24,606 nt of DNA from positions 1 to 24,606 of IMG/VR virus record IMGVR_UViG_3300010151_000155. One strand, written 5' to 3'. A program made the position numbers and the translations under genes. Source of the DNA: a virus. This document shows positions 5,784 to 14,668 of this stretch, one piece after another. Numbering within the stretch: the first letter of the stretch is position 1; each line of letters opens with the position of its first letter. The notes beneath the pieces are model-generated. The model had not been told where the DNA came from, did not search any database, and saw only the letters and a program-made list of their open reading frames with translations.

Positions 5784-5822
5784 TCAATGGATATACCCCC
5801 TAAGAAGGGGTATATCCATTGA
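5784..5822 (+). terminator. Perfect 16-bp hairpin after HAD-like gene (hairpin 2)
   Basis: TCAATGGATATACCCC (5784-5799) pairs fully with GGGGTATATCCATTGA (5807-5822) around the loop CTAAGAA. It begins 4 bp after the stop codon, the classic place for a terminator, but no U-tract follows on the plus strand. Compared with hairpin 1, three pairs differ and each difference is compensated on the other arm. Confidence 0.65.
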
Positions 5823-5823
5823 A

Positions 5824-5852
5824 TAAGAAAATCTTAATAAATTGTGTATAAT
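5824..5852 (+). promoter_or_regulatory. Candidate late promoter (-10 box only)
   Basis: TATAAT at 5847-5852 lies 36 bp upstream of the 1263-aa gene. No good -35 is present at the expected distance (TAAGAA). The hairpin at 5784-5822 ends where a -35 or activator site would be, so activation by a phage factor is possible. Confidence 0.35.
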
Positions 5853-5887
5853 AATATATATATTTCCAACTTCTTTAAAGGAATAGC

Positions 5888-8800
5888 ATGACTTCCAAAA
5901 ATATAAATAATTTAATAAAACATATACTTATAACAAAACAAGAAGATATAAGTATACCGACAGTTAACCAGCAGCAAACTGCTGACAACACAATATCAGA
6001 TTCTTTTTCTGGTGTCCCTAGTAAAACAGAACAAAAGGAACAAGAAAGAGAACAACTTCGTATGCAGTTTCCTTTACAGTTCCGAATGTATTTAATAGAT
6101 AAACAATATCTACCAAGAAAAGAACCTCCAACTAGTCCTTCAGAGTTAGAACCCCCTATTTATCCTATAAAAAGTACTGATGGAGGATTTTTTATAGATA
6201 AACGACAGCTACATAAATTTCATCCAGAACTCTTTGAAGATACACACGCTAAAACAGAAGATGGTGAGATGTCTTTTGGTGGGATAGTAATGAATGAACA
6301 GGGAATGGTTCTTTTACGAAAACCTAAACCAGACGAAGATGGAAATCCTTTTAATAATCAGGAATGGAGTTTTGCTAAAGGTGGAGCTAATGAAGGAGAA
6401 GAAGGAAAAGATGCAGCTTTACGAGAAGTATTTGAAGAAACAGGTCTTAAACCTAAGCTAGGTGATGAGATTGCTGGGCATTATCAATCTGGTTTTGGTA
6501 ATAATAAATATTTTATAATGCACGTTGACGAAAATACTGAGAAAAAAGATTTTGGAGATGAGACATCTGAGCTAAAATGGGTGACTCCAGATGAAGCTTT
6601 CGAGTTATTAAGACAGAATACAGATATAAAAGATATAGATGAGGATAGTTTATTTAAAGACGACAATAGAGACCTTACTTCTTCTGAAAGAGATATGAAT
6701 GCTCTAGCTATGGCTACTCATCAACACGAGAAAAATACTATAAAGAAAAGAAAACAAGAAGCTTTTGGTAAGATAGGTTCAACGTCACGTCAATCTTTTA
6801 AAGATAAAGTTAACCGTGTAAAAGAACAAATGGGTAATATTGCTAAAGACTATGCTGAACATAGAACATTTCCTAAGAATTGGGATTCTCAACCAGAATA
6901 TATAGAGTTTGCTCGTTTATTAGTAAAAAATATACAGATGTCTATTAATCCTGACAAAAATGATTTCTTTGATGCAGAGATTAAAAATCTACTAGGTATA
7001 CTGTTTGAAGAAATAGATAAGAAAAATGGTGTTAAATTCATAAGTTCTTTGGATAATCAAGACGTGAGTTATACTGATGACAGTATAAGCAAGGGGATAA
7101 ATAGATATATTAGTGGTACTAGACATGCTAAAGATTCCTTTGTCCCAAGTTTATCAGGACTACATTGGGCATTTACTAGAGGTATGTCTGAGAGACATGC
7201 AGGTTTACCTCCTGACGATGATAGTGGATGGATGAATGCTGGAGGAGAACCTTTTGCAGGGAGTAGTGTTAATAATGGTTTAGCACAGATTTTAATGCCT
7301 AATTTAATGGCTGATGTCGTAGCTGACTTCCAAGGAAGACCTAATAATTATATGTATGGTTATTTTCTTTCCGAGGAGATTAATACAAGAGGTGATTTAA
7401 CTCACAGAACAGATTCACAACGACAAGAGCTTATAGAGGCTTATGAAAAGTATGACGATAATTTGACGGACGGTAAAGGAACTTTTTCATGGGGAGAGTC
7501 TTATAATTTTGCCGATGGTAATACACTTTCTAATAAATATTTAGATGGTGATGGTAATGTCCAAACACGAGACGTAGATTCTTGGGACTTTGTATACCAT
7601 AGAGCTAATGCAAACCAGAGAATTAGAGATAAAATTAAATTGGGAGTAGACCCTACCACTAGACCAGATACGAATGTTGCTGATTATGGAGAAATTAGAG
7701 AAGCTGAATATAACCCTCGTCTTAAACATTTAAAACATCAGAACGCCTTTTTAGGACAATTAGGTGAATCTTACAGAAAGTCTGGAGATACTGAGACTAG
7801 ACAACAGGCTTTAGAAGAGTATCTTAGTTCTAAACATGGTGACGGTAAAGCCCATTTTGATTCTTTAGATGAATCTGAACAGAATATAGCATTCGGTAGA
7901 GCTATGATGAGAGATTATTATCAAAATTTACGCAATATAAATGGGGATATATGGGACGTAGCTTTTCCAAATGATAGTTATATAGGTGTCTGGCGTAAAT
8001 TTAGTGGCGCAAGAGAGGTTGTAGGAGACTATGGATTAGATGGAGCTTCTATACAGGCCTATACAGGTAAAAGAAGAATGGGAGCTGATGAAACTGAAGA
8101 TGATAAGGGAATGATTCAAAATTTTTTGGGCTGGGACGAGGGATTGAGTGAAGATGGGGAAGGTTTTTCCGTCCATGCTCATTCTTCTACAATTACTGGT
8201 GGTGCAATATCTCCTATACAACTGAAGGACAATGGTGCTGGTTGGGGGCAGGATAAATATGCAATGCTTTCAAAAGTTAATAAAAATGATTTAATGATGT
8301 TCGCTGCTTTATTTAAAGGAGTCGATGTACATGACAAGGAAAGAGAAACTATATTTTTAAATAATGCTACAGAAGTTTCTAAATTATATCTTCATGCAGA
8401 TATTACCAGCGACACTCCTGATAGGTATTATAAAAAGGGGAGTTCCAATTGGGTAGATAACCTTTTCCCTATGGGACAATATCCTACAGCAAGTGAAAGC
8501 ACTAGAGAAGCTGTTAAAAATAAGGCACTTAAAGGATATACTACTGATTGGGAGAATCATACAAATAAGGTGGCGAGAAAAAATGCTTTGGGAGATATAC
8601 AACAAGGTATTACTGAGTCTAAAACAGATTTTTCTGAGGTTTTAGTACCTATGACTAATAAAGATAATACTTTAATAAATAGTGAAAATGGGGGTAAGTT
8701 AGGTTCTAATAAAGGTGGAGGTATGAAGGACAAAGAAGGAAATCATTTTTATGTTAAAACTGAAGATGAAAATAGGAATATCGCAGAAGTGATATCTAAT

Positions 8801-9679
8801 AATATTTACAAGTTGGCTGGAATTAATGTTCCTGAAACAGACCTAATTAATTATTCAGGAGGAAAAGCAACACGTTCTAAATGGTTGCCTGATACTATAA
8901 CAGAGCCATCTAGTTCAACTACTCCAGAGAAATTTTTAAATAATCCAGATATTAAAAAAGGAATATTCATAGATATGATTTTAGCTAATCATGATGTAAC
9001 TGGAACAATGCATGATAATTTAGTTGAATCTGACGGTAAGATGTATAGATTAGACCAAGGAGGAACTCTACAGTATAGAGCCAAAAGCCCAGCCCCAAAA
9101 ATTGGGTGGTATGATTGGGCTGGTGATTATATATATGAGCTTGGTACTATGATGGATGATGAGCAACAAGAGAAGATTTATGGAGACCAGACTTCTGAAA
9201 AACATAGAAAAGCTATAGGAAATGCTTCTAATCTATATAAACAGATGACTGATGCAGATTATAAGTCAGCAGCTGATACTGTTTTGAATCTAACGAATTC
9301 TAAGTTAGATTCTATAGTAGATGAGTCTGCTTTAGAGTCTCCTGAACAAAAACGAGAGTTAAAAGATACCTTAAAACGAAGAAGGGATTCAGTTCTTAAA
9401 TGGATAGTTGACAATAAACCAGATGCTGTAGACCAGACTTCTCTAAAATCTTTACAAAGTAAGTATAATATATTGAAAACAGAATTGCTTAAGTCTGTAA
9501 AAGAAGAAAAGGATTTTTTGCATATTTATATTAATCCTAAAGAGATTGAATATACTAGAGGTAGAAATCACGGAAAAATTAGGCATCATAAAAAAATGGA
9601 TGAGTTATATAAAGAAGGAATTGAAGAGTCAGCAGAAGGTATGCGAAAAAATTTGTTTGAGAAAGGAGACAAAAAATGA
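5888..9679 (+). CDS. Multidomain protein: Nudix hydrolase, ART-like region, HipA/PI3K-like kinase fold (1263 aa)
   Basis: Residues 128-245 are a Nudix domain with a full G-x5-E-x7-RE-U-x-EE-x-G-U box at 165-187 (E171, R179, E180, E183, E184), which hydrolyses nucleoside-diphosphate-linked compounds. Residues about 680-830 resemble an R-S-E ADP-ribosyltransferase: R703 in GVWRKFSG, S766-S767-T768, and E818-R-E820. Residues about 935-1100 resemble the HipA/PI3K-type kinase fold: a G-rich loop at 939-945, K957, E967, D1036 and N1044 as a catalytic loop, and D1056-QGG as the metal-binding Asp. The Nudix call is firm, the kinase call probable, the ART call tentative. The ATG follows AAAGGAATAGC. 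Its place ahead of the portal and its size suggest a virion or injected protein. The next gene overlaps it by 4 bp. Confidence 0.85.
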   Translation: MTSKNINNLIKHILITKQEDISIPTVNQQQTADNTISDSFSGVPSKTEQKEQEREQLRMQFPLQFRMYLIDKQYLPRKEPPTSPSELEPPIYPIKSTDGGFFIDKRQLHKFHPELFEDTHAKTEDGEMSFGGIVMNEQGMVLLRKPKPDEDGNPFNNQEWSFAKGGANEGEEGKDAALREVFEETGLKPKLGDEIAGHYQSGFGNNKYFIMHVDENTEKKDFGDETSELKWVTPDEAFELLRQNTDIKDIDEDSLFKDDNRDLTSSERDMNALAMATHQHEKNTIKKRKQEAFGKIGSTSRQSFKDKVNRVKEQMGNIAKDYAEHRTFPKNWDSQPEYIEFARLLVKNIQMSINPDKNDFFDAEIKNLLGILFEEIDKKNGVKFISSLDNQDVSYTDDSISKGINRYISGTRHAKDSFVPSLSGLHWAFTRGMSERHAGLPPDDDSGWMNAGGEPFAGSSVNNGLAQILMPNLMADVVADFQGRPNNYMYGYFLSEEINTRGDLTHRTDSQRQELIEAYEKYDDNLTDGKGTFSWGESYNFADGNTLSNKYLDGDGNVQTRDVDSWDFVYHRANANQRIRDKIKLGVDPTTRPDTNVADYGEIREAEYNPRLKHLKHQNAFLGQLGESYRKSGDTETRQQALEEYLSSKHGDGKAHFDSLDESEQNIAFGRAMMRDYYQNLRNINGDIWDVAFPNDSYIGVWRKFSGAREVVGDYGLDGASIQAYTGKRRMGADETEDDKGMIQNFLGWDEGLSEDGEGFSVHAHSSTITGGAISPIQLKDNGAGWGQDKYAMLSKVNKNDLMMFAALFKGVDVHDKERETIFLNNATEVSKLYLHADITSDTPDRYYKKGSSNWVDNLFPMGQYPTASESTREAVKNKALKGYTTDWENHTNKVARKNALGDIQQGITESKTDFSEVLVPMTNKDNTLINSENGGKLGSNKGGGMKDKEGNHFYVKTEDENRNIAEVISNNIYKLAGINVPETDLINYSGGKATRSKWLPDTITEPSSSTTPEKFLNNPDIKKGIFIDMILANHDVTGTMHDNLVESDGKMYRLDQGGTLQYRAKSPAPKIGWYDWAGDYIYELGTMMDDEQQEKIYGDQTSEKHRKAIGNASNLYKQMTDADYKSAADTVLNLTNSKLDSIVDESALESPEQKRELKDTLKRRRDSVLKWIVDNKPDAVDQTSLKSLQSKYNILKTELLKSVKEEKDFLHIYINPKEIEYTRGRNHGKIRHHKKMDELYKEGIEESAEGMRKNLFEKGDKK

Positions 9680-11034
9680 ATGGGTGGAAAAAATTTCTTT
9701 TAACTTTTACTAGGAAGACTATTGGGTCTATAGCTTTGACAACAGGTTTAATTGGAGTACCAATTTCCATTCTGTATTTGTTACTTATAAATCCTGTATC
9801 TCTACTCTCCCCAATATTTCCTATAGTGGGTAGTCCTTTTAGATTAGAATTTTATATATCACAATCAATGGTTCAAAATTCTTTAGCTATATTTGCTTCC
9901 CAAGCAATACTTACTACAAGTATTTCATCTGTGTTATTACTGATGGGAGTAGGTTTGCTTGCACCAGAACTATGGAAAGGGCTTAAAGCATTTGGAAGAT
10001 GCGTAAAAGCTTCTCCAATGGCTATTGTACGGTCACCCATGAATACTTATAACAAAGTTACAGTATGGCGTAATTGGGTATTAGCTAAAGTAACTTATTT
10101 AAATGAAGAATCAGCTAAATGGAAGATGACGTTCAATATTATGAAAGCTCCATATTCTTTCTTGAGAATGATGGGCTTATCCCCACAAATGGCTATTGGT
10201 TTATTGACAGCAACTACCGTAGCTGGAACAGGTGTTGCAGTAAATGAAACGGTTTTAGCTGGTAGGTCATTTAGTAATGGAGATGCTGGCGTATATGCTG
10301 CTCCATTAGATACTCCTTCTGCTCAACTTGAAGAAATGCTGGCATTTAGAGAAGAGAATAAAGATGATAATACGTTAAGAATTGTACTAGGTGTTGTGCC
10401 TGTTAGAGAGATAAAAATTGAAAATGTGTCAGTAGGTACAGTCTATGCTAACTCAGCATTACCGTCCTCTACTGCCCATACTTCTGCTAATGGTACTGCT
10501 GCTACTGCTACTGCTGTATTAATTGGAGGTACTGTGGTAAGTGGTGGTACTAGCACTTACTTAGAGATAGGTGAAATGGTTTTTGAAAAATCTAGATGTT
10601 CACAACTATATTTTGATAATACTACTGCCCATACCATCAATGTTATAGGTAATGCTAGTGATGGACAATCCATCAACGTCACTCCCGGAACCTCTAGAAT
10701 GAGGGCAATCGGTGGGGGTCATCATCAGGCAGAGGCAATGGTAACTTCTGGAGGTTCATATGACCGAATTCATATTGATGCTCCTACAACGGCAACTAAT
10801 GGGAAGATAGGTAAGTTGACTCTAAGTAATCTATATACTGAGGGTGGAGCTTGTGTATTTGACCGAATGAAAATTGGAACGCTTACGATTGAACTTAATG
10901 AAATAGGTGTTGCTGATGGATTTGCAACTAAAGAATTTAAGATTCATCAAAGTGTAACGGCAGCTAATTGGAATGTATCTGATAATGTGGAAGTATCAAT
11001 TGGTACACCGTCCGAGACACTAAGTAACGAATAA
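9676..11034 (+). CDS. Membrane-anchored beta-rich protein, 452 aa
   Basis: The N-terminal half has hydrophobic segments at about residues 16-38, 66-96 and 168-189, with a basic loop around 100-150. The C-terminal half (about 235-452) is Gly/Ser/Thr-rich with regular short hydrophobic strands (IKIENVSVGTVY, KIGKLTLSNLY, MKIGTLTIELNEI) and looks like a beta-solenoid or jelly-roll. I recognise no family. The ATG overlaps the previous stop (ATGA) and has AAAGGAGACAAAAA, so it is made together with the Nudix/kinase protein. A membrane-inserting virion protein, or a partner for the enzyme at the host membrane, is possible; both ideas are inference. Confidence 0.7.
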   Translation: MNGWKKFLLTFTRKTIGSIALTTGLIGVPISILYLLLINPVSLLSPIFPIVGSPFRLEFYISQSMVQNSLAIFASQAILTTSISSVLLLMGVGLLAPELWKGLKAFGRCVKASPMAIVRSPMNTYNKVTVWRNWVLAKVTYLNEESAKWKMTFNIMKAPYSFLRMMGLSPQMAIGLLTATTVAGTGVAVNETVLAGRSFSNGDAGVYAAPLDTPSAQLEEMLAFREENKDDNTLRIVLGVVPVREIKIENVSVGTVYANSALPSSTAHTSANGTAATATAVLIGGTVVSGGTSTYLEIGEMVFEKSRCSQLYFDNTTAHTINVIGNASDGQSINVTPGTSRMRAIGGGHHQAEAMVTSGGSYDRIHIDAPTTATNGKIGKLTLSNLYTEGGACVFDRMKIGTLTIELNEIGVADGFATKEFKIHQSVTAANWNVSDNVEVSIGTPSETLSNE

Positions 11035-11035
11035 A

Positions 11036-11146
11036 ATGGCTAGAAGAAATTGGACTAAATGTAAATGTGGAGCGAAGATTAGAATTAAAATTGGAAACTC
11101 AACATGTTTTATATGTGAGCAGAAACAAAAGAGAAATGATGGATAA
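11036..11146 (+). CDS. Tiny zinc-ribbon protein, 36 aa
   Basis: Peptide beginning MARRNWTKCKCGAK, with C9-x-C11 and C24-x2-C27, the spacing of a zinc ribbon, and many Lys/Arg. It starts 1 bp after the stop of the membrane-anchored gene, so it may rely on re-initiation; its own ribosome binding site is weak. It ends 13 bp before the next gene, whose ribosome binding site (AAAGGAG) begins within its stop codon. A nucleic-acid-binding role is typical for such ribbons, but no function is known. Confidence 0.55.
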   Translation: MARRNWTKCKCGAKIRIKIGNSTCFICEQKQKRNDG

Positions 11147-11159
11147 AGGAGAATAGAGA

Positions 11160-11606
11160 ATGACAATAGGAAATTCGTTAAGAGAAAGAGATGTGCAGTA
11201 TATAGCAGTTAAAGATGAGACAACACATACATGGCGTATATTAGATACATGGCATGATGCGTTAAAAGGTTTAGACCCAGAGTCTGATGTTCCAGATGAT
11301 AATGAAGCAGTTACTATATTAACTGAGGGTGGTTTTATATCTTTAGTGCGTGAAGCAACTAGATTAGGAGTATTACAAAATGCTAATTTAGGAGGAGCTA
11401 TTGAAGCAGATACGATAGAGACACAGGAAATGGAGGATAAGATAGTAAAATATGAAGAAGAGATATCGAAATATAAAGAAGAGATATACAAATTAAAACA
11501 AAAAACTAACGAAAGCGAATCTTTTAGATTAAAAGAAACAGCTATGGGAACCGTATTAAGATTAGCAGCTATGTCTGATGCAGCTACATTATTAAGTGAG
11601 GAATAA
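11160..11606 (+). CDS. Hypothetical coiled-coil protein upstream of portal, 148 aa
   Basis: The N-terminal 70 residues look globular (YIAVKDETTHTWRILDTW, then EGGFISLVREATRLGVL). Residues 85-117 are a heptad-like coiled coil rich in Glu and Lys, and a short helical tail follows. There is no membrane segment. The start is preceded by AAAGGAGAATAGAGA, and the stop is 3 bp before the portal gene, so the two are coupled. The coiled coil suggests an assembly or scaffold-like partner of the portal. I do not recognise the family. Confidence 0.7.
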   Translation: MTIGNSLRERDVQYIAVKDETTHTWRILDTWHDALKGLDPESDVPDDNEAVTILTEGGFISLVREATRLGVLQNANLGGAIEADTIETQEMEDKIVKYEEEISKYKEEIYKLKQKTNESESFRLKETAMGTVLRLAAMSDAATLLSEE

Positions 11607-11609
11607 AGT

Positions 11610-13709
11610 ATGAAATTATCTGAATATTTACCTGAAGTACCAGCTTATGCAAAACAATTATCTGATTTAAATAGTCAGCTTAATATGTTTCAATTATCAA
11701 AAGCTGCTGGAGAGACAGGTTCAGCACCCACAATAGGTCTAGACCATGTAGTAAATACATGGGTTAGGCATCAAATGGCATACAGGCAACAGCTTGTAAT
11801 GGACTTACAGACAATTTGTATGACTGTAGAAGAAATACGGTCTCCTTTAAACCATATAACAAGTGAGGTTTTTAGGAGAGGGATGAAATGGAAAGCTCTT
11901 GTACAAGATGCTGACCCTGAACAGATTAAAGTATTTACTGAGTTTATTAGAGACTGTAATGTATTTGACCAAAGTTTAGAAGAAGTTTTACGACAGTTTC
12001 ATTTTGATGTTAACTCTATTGATGATGGATTTATTTATATAGCTAAAGAATATTATAGTGCTGGAGATGGAACTCTAAAGTCAAAGGTAAAAGAAATTAG
12101 AAGATTAAATCCAGCCTTAGTTGAATTTGATTTAGATACAGCAGGACTTCCTAAAAATGCTCATTTCTTATGTCCTATACATAGAACAGAAGTAAAAGAT
12201 GATATTTCTAAATGTGAGGAACCCGGATGTGATAGAATGGCTCAACCTGTTATGTATAAATATTATCATAGAAATCAACAGATATATCTATTTGATTCTG
12301 AAGTTATACATCTAACTAAGTTTGCTCCATCAGAAACTTATGGATGGAGTCCTATCCTAACTATTTTTGAGAAAGCTTTAACCTTAATTGGAATGGACAA
12401 AAACTTATATAGGTATTTCTTTGAAAGAAAAATGCCAGCTTCAATGGTTATGGTAACTACAGACGACCCTGAAAGTTTAAGAAGGGAGAGAGCTAATATA
12501 GCTGCTCAAACTAGATTAGACCCTAACTTTATTCCTATGGTAGCTGTTTCAGCTCGTAGTCAAAGAGGAAGAGTAGATATGGTTAGACTGTTCCATACAC
12601 TACAGGAGATGGATTATTTACCTGTAAGGGAAGAAATACGAGAAAGAGTTGGAGCTATGTGGGGTGTTACACCAGCATGGCAAGGAGCTCCTGAAGCATT
12701 TGGTGGATTATCTACTCAGACTCAACAATTAGTAGTTATGAGTAGGGTAGTAGAAGCTGACCAAAGAATGTTCCATGAAAAAATATTCCCTTTGTTATTA
12801 GAAGCTTTTGGAATTACAGATTGGGAACTTGAATTACCTCAACCTGAAGAAAAAGCTGAAGCTACTAAAATTAGTTTTGCTCAACAGAAAGTACAGGTAG
12901 CTAATACTTTAGCTCAATTAGGTTTTACTGTTGCCTTAAAAGAACAACAGGTGGATTTGGGAGAAATGGAATTCATAATAAGTGGAGACCAAGTACCTAC
13001 TGCTCAAATGCAAGGTGAACAGCAAGCTATGGAAATAGCTGGTCAAGAACAACAATTCCAAATGCAGCAGATGCAAGCAGAGCAACAGAATCAAATGATA
13101 GACCAAGCCCAGCAACAAGCTAATGCTACAGGTGAACCTATAGAGGTTGATGTAGGAGCTGCTGGAGGAGCTGAAGGTGGTGGTGAAGCTGCTGGAGGTG
13201 GAGGAGCCGAAGGTGGAGGTGCACCTATACAGGCTATGTTATTGAAAGGAAAAGGTAAATATAAAGGACGTACAGGAGGAATTACTCCTGATGCTAGTAT
13301 GAAATTACCCGGAGAAGAAAGAGACATAGATGAATATGCAGAAGCTCGTCAAAAGAAAGGAGAGAATAAACAATGGGGAATTAAAGAGTTTGGGGGTAAT
13401 CCACTAAACAAAACTTGGATAGGTTCTTTAATGGAGAAAGGATATAGTTCTCCTGTTGTAAAAGAGATTATGAATAATCAAATGTGGTTTATACAAGATG
13501 GAGTAGACTATGTAGCTACTTTAGGAAATAATGGAGTAACTAATGTAGAGAAAGCTCAGTTTAAACCTACAGGTAATCCAACAAGACCTAGTGTTTCTTA
13601 TGCTCCTTCTGGACGAAATAATCGAAATACAAAGAATTCAAGTTCAGGTAAGCAAGGGGAACGATATCAAGGAGAAACTATAGACGAAGATGAATTGGAG
13701 GGTAAGTAA
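11610..13709 (+). CDS. Portal protein, 699 aa
   Basis: Forms the ring at the capsid vertex through which DNA is packaged. Typical portal features are the N-terminal wing (TVEEIRSPLNHITSEVFRRG), EIRRLNPALVEFDLD, and the clip/stem region around 230-400 (EVIHLTKFAPSETYGWSPIL, VGAMWGVTPAW, then GGLSTQTQQLVV). Two oddities are clear. C188-x2-H191-x10-C202-x4-C207 looks like a zinc-binding insertion. The C-terminal 240 residues are a Gln/Met-rich helix (460-505), a Gly/Ala/Glu-rich low-complexity stretch (510-540) and a separate tail, making it longer than common portals of 400-500 aa. The start follows GAGGAATAAAGT, and the stop shares a base with the next ATG. Confidence 0.92.
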   Translation: MKLSEYLPEVPAYAKQLSDLNSQLNMFQLSKAAGETGSAPTIGLDHVVNTWVRHQMAYRQQLVMDLQTICMTVEEIRSPLNHITSEVFRRGMKWKALVQDADPEQIKVFTEFIRDCNVFDQSLEEVLRQFHFDVNSIDDGFIYIAKEYYSAGDGTLKSKVKEIRRLNPALVEFDLDTAGLPKNAHFLCPIHRTEVKDDISKCEEPGCDRMAQPVMYKYYHRNQQIYLFDSEVIHLTKFAPSETYGWSPILTIFEKALTLIGMDKNLYRYFFERKMPASMVMVTTDDPESLRRERANIAAQTRLDPNFIPMVAVSARSQRGRVDMVRLFHTLQEMDYLPVREEIRERVGAMWGVTPAWQGAPEAFGGLSTQTQQLVVMSRVVEADQRMFHEKIFPLLLEAFGITDWELELPQPEEKAEATKISFAQQKVQVANTLAQLGFTVALKEQQVDLGEMEFIISGDQVPTAQMQGEQQAMEIAGQEQQFQMQQMQAEQQNQMIDQAQQQANATGEPIEVDVGAAGGAEGGGEAAGGGGAEGGGAPIQAMLLKGKGKYKGRTGGITPDASMKLPGEERDIDEYAEARQKKGENKQWGIKEFGGNPLNKTWIGSLMEKGYSSPVVKEIMNNQMWFIQDGVDYVATLGNNGVTNVEKAQFKPTGNPTRPSVSYAPSGRNNRNTKNSSSGKQGERYQGETIDEDELEGK

Positions 13710-14668
13710 TGCCTAAGAAAAATAAAAAGATTCAAAAAGTAGAAACAGGGTCTAACATGGATGGGGCTAATATGGAAGGAACTAAACCTAATATTAAAAG
13801 AGTTAGGTTGAATTCTCCTAATGCTCCTGAATATCCACCCAGACCTTCAATGGGTAGGAAGCGTATAGATTGGAAGAAGAAGGGCAATACTCCTACAGGA
13901 GGAGGGAATAATAGTGGTACAGGTTCTAATAACCTTGTTAAAGAAGGTGGAGGAGATGGTGGTGGAGATGGAGCTTTTGGAGATGGTGGTGGGACAGTAT
14001 TCACATCTACAAATGCTGGTATATTTAATCCTACATATGGTGGTAATGGTAAAAAACAAAGAGTTAAATCTAAAAAGAAACGTAGTGGAATTGAACGATT
14101 AGGAGTCTTTATGACTGATGGTTCTCCTGAAAAGAAGATGAAGAAAGATGCTACTGCTAAACTTGACAAATGGGTTAAGAAACAAGAAGAAGAAGAACTA
14201 CCTAAATTTGTAGAAAGAAAAGGTTCTTCACCTAATGATAGTAGAATGGTTACGGAACAATTAGATATGGAAGAGAAGATAAAAAGAATTAACGATGAAG
14301 AAAAGAAGAAAGAAGATGATAATTTACCTGTAACTGATGGTGTATCTTCACATATGTCTGACCTTCAACTATCTAAACAACCTCAAGCTTTTGGGAATCC
14401 TCAAGATGATGAGCTTCATCGAGGAGGTAAAAAAGATAAACTAGGGCTTGAAGAGGAACAACCTATAGAATTTCTAGAATTAGATTTAGAGGATATTGAT
14501 GAGGACTTTAAAAATCATACAGTAGAAGATTTACATGAAAATTTATCTAATGAAGCATTACATGCTATACGCAGACATAAAAAAGAAAGTGCTGAAATTC
14601 CGTTATCTAAATCAGTTACTATAGATAATTTGTTAGGTAGGAAAAGAAGGTTGTTACTTGACAATTAA
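13709..14668 (+). CDS. Hypothetical low-complexity hydrophilic protein, 319 aa
   Basis: Almost no hydrophobic core: a Lys-rich start, a Gly/Asn-rich stretch (about 60-110), a Lys-rich middle, then acidic/basic helical segments and an acidic patch (EFLELDLEDIDEDF) near residue 255. The end (VTIDNLLGRKRRLLLDN) is basic and hydrophobic. The composition fits a disordered virion or scaffolding-type protein. Its ATG shares a base with the portal stop and has GGAGG upstream. A different gene (17933-18778) is the better scaffold candidate because it sits directly before the capsid gene. No family is recognised. Confidence 0.65.
   Translation: MPKKNKKIQKVETGSNMDGANMEGTKPNIKRVRLNSPNAPEYPPRPSMGRKRIDWKKKGNTPTGGGNNSGTGSNNLVKEGGGDGGGDGAFGDGGGTVFTSTNAGIFNPTYGGNGKKQRVKSKKKRSGIERLGVFMTDGSPEKKMKKDATAKLDKWVKKQEEEELPKFVERKGSSPNDSRMVTEQLDMEEKIKRINDEEKKKEDDNLPVTDGVSSHMSDLQLSKQPQAFGNPQDDELHRGGKKDKLGLEEEQPIEFLELDLEDIDEDFKNHTVEDLHENLSNEALHAIRRHKKESAEIPLSKSVTIDNLLGRKRRLLLDN

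Noticed and set aside
5784-5822. Hairpin 2 as a phage attachment site or IS end
   Set aside because: There is no adjacent integrase or transposase, no target duplication and the sequence is better explained as a structured terminator or operator.
11099-11491. Leftward 130-aa open frame
   Set aside because: It is antisense to the zinc ribbon and coiled-coil genes, with no ribosome binding site and no leftward neighbours.
13732-14169. Leftward 145-aa Pro-rich open frame
   Set aside because: It is the antisense of the Gly/Lys-rich low-complexity gene; Pro runs arise from reading GGT/GGA codons backwards.
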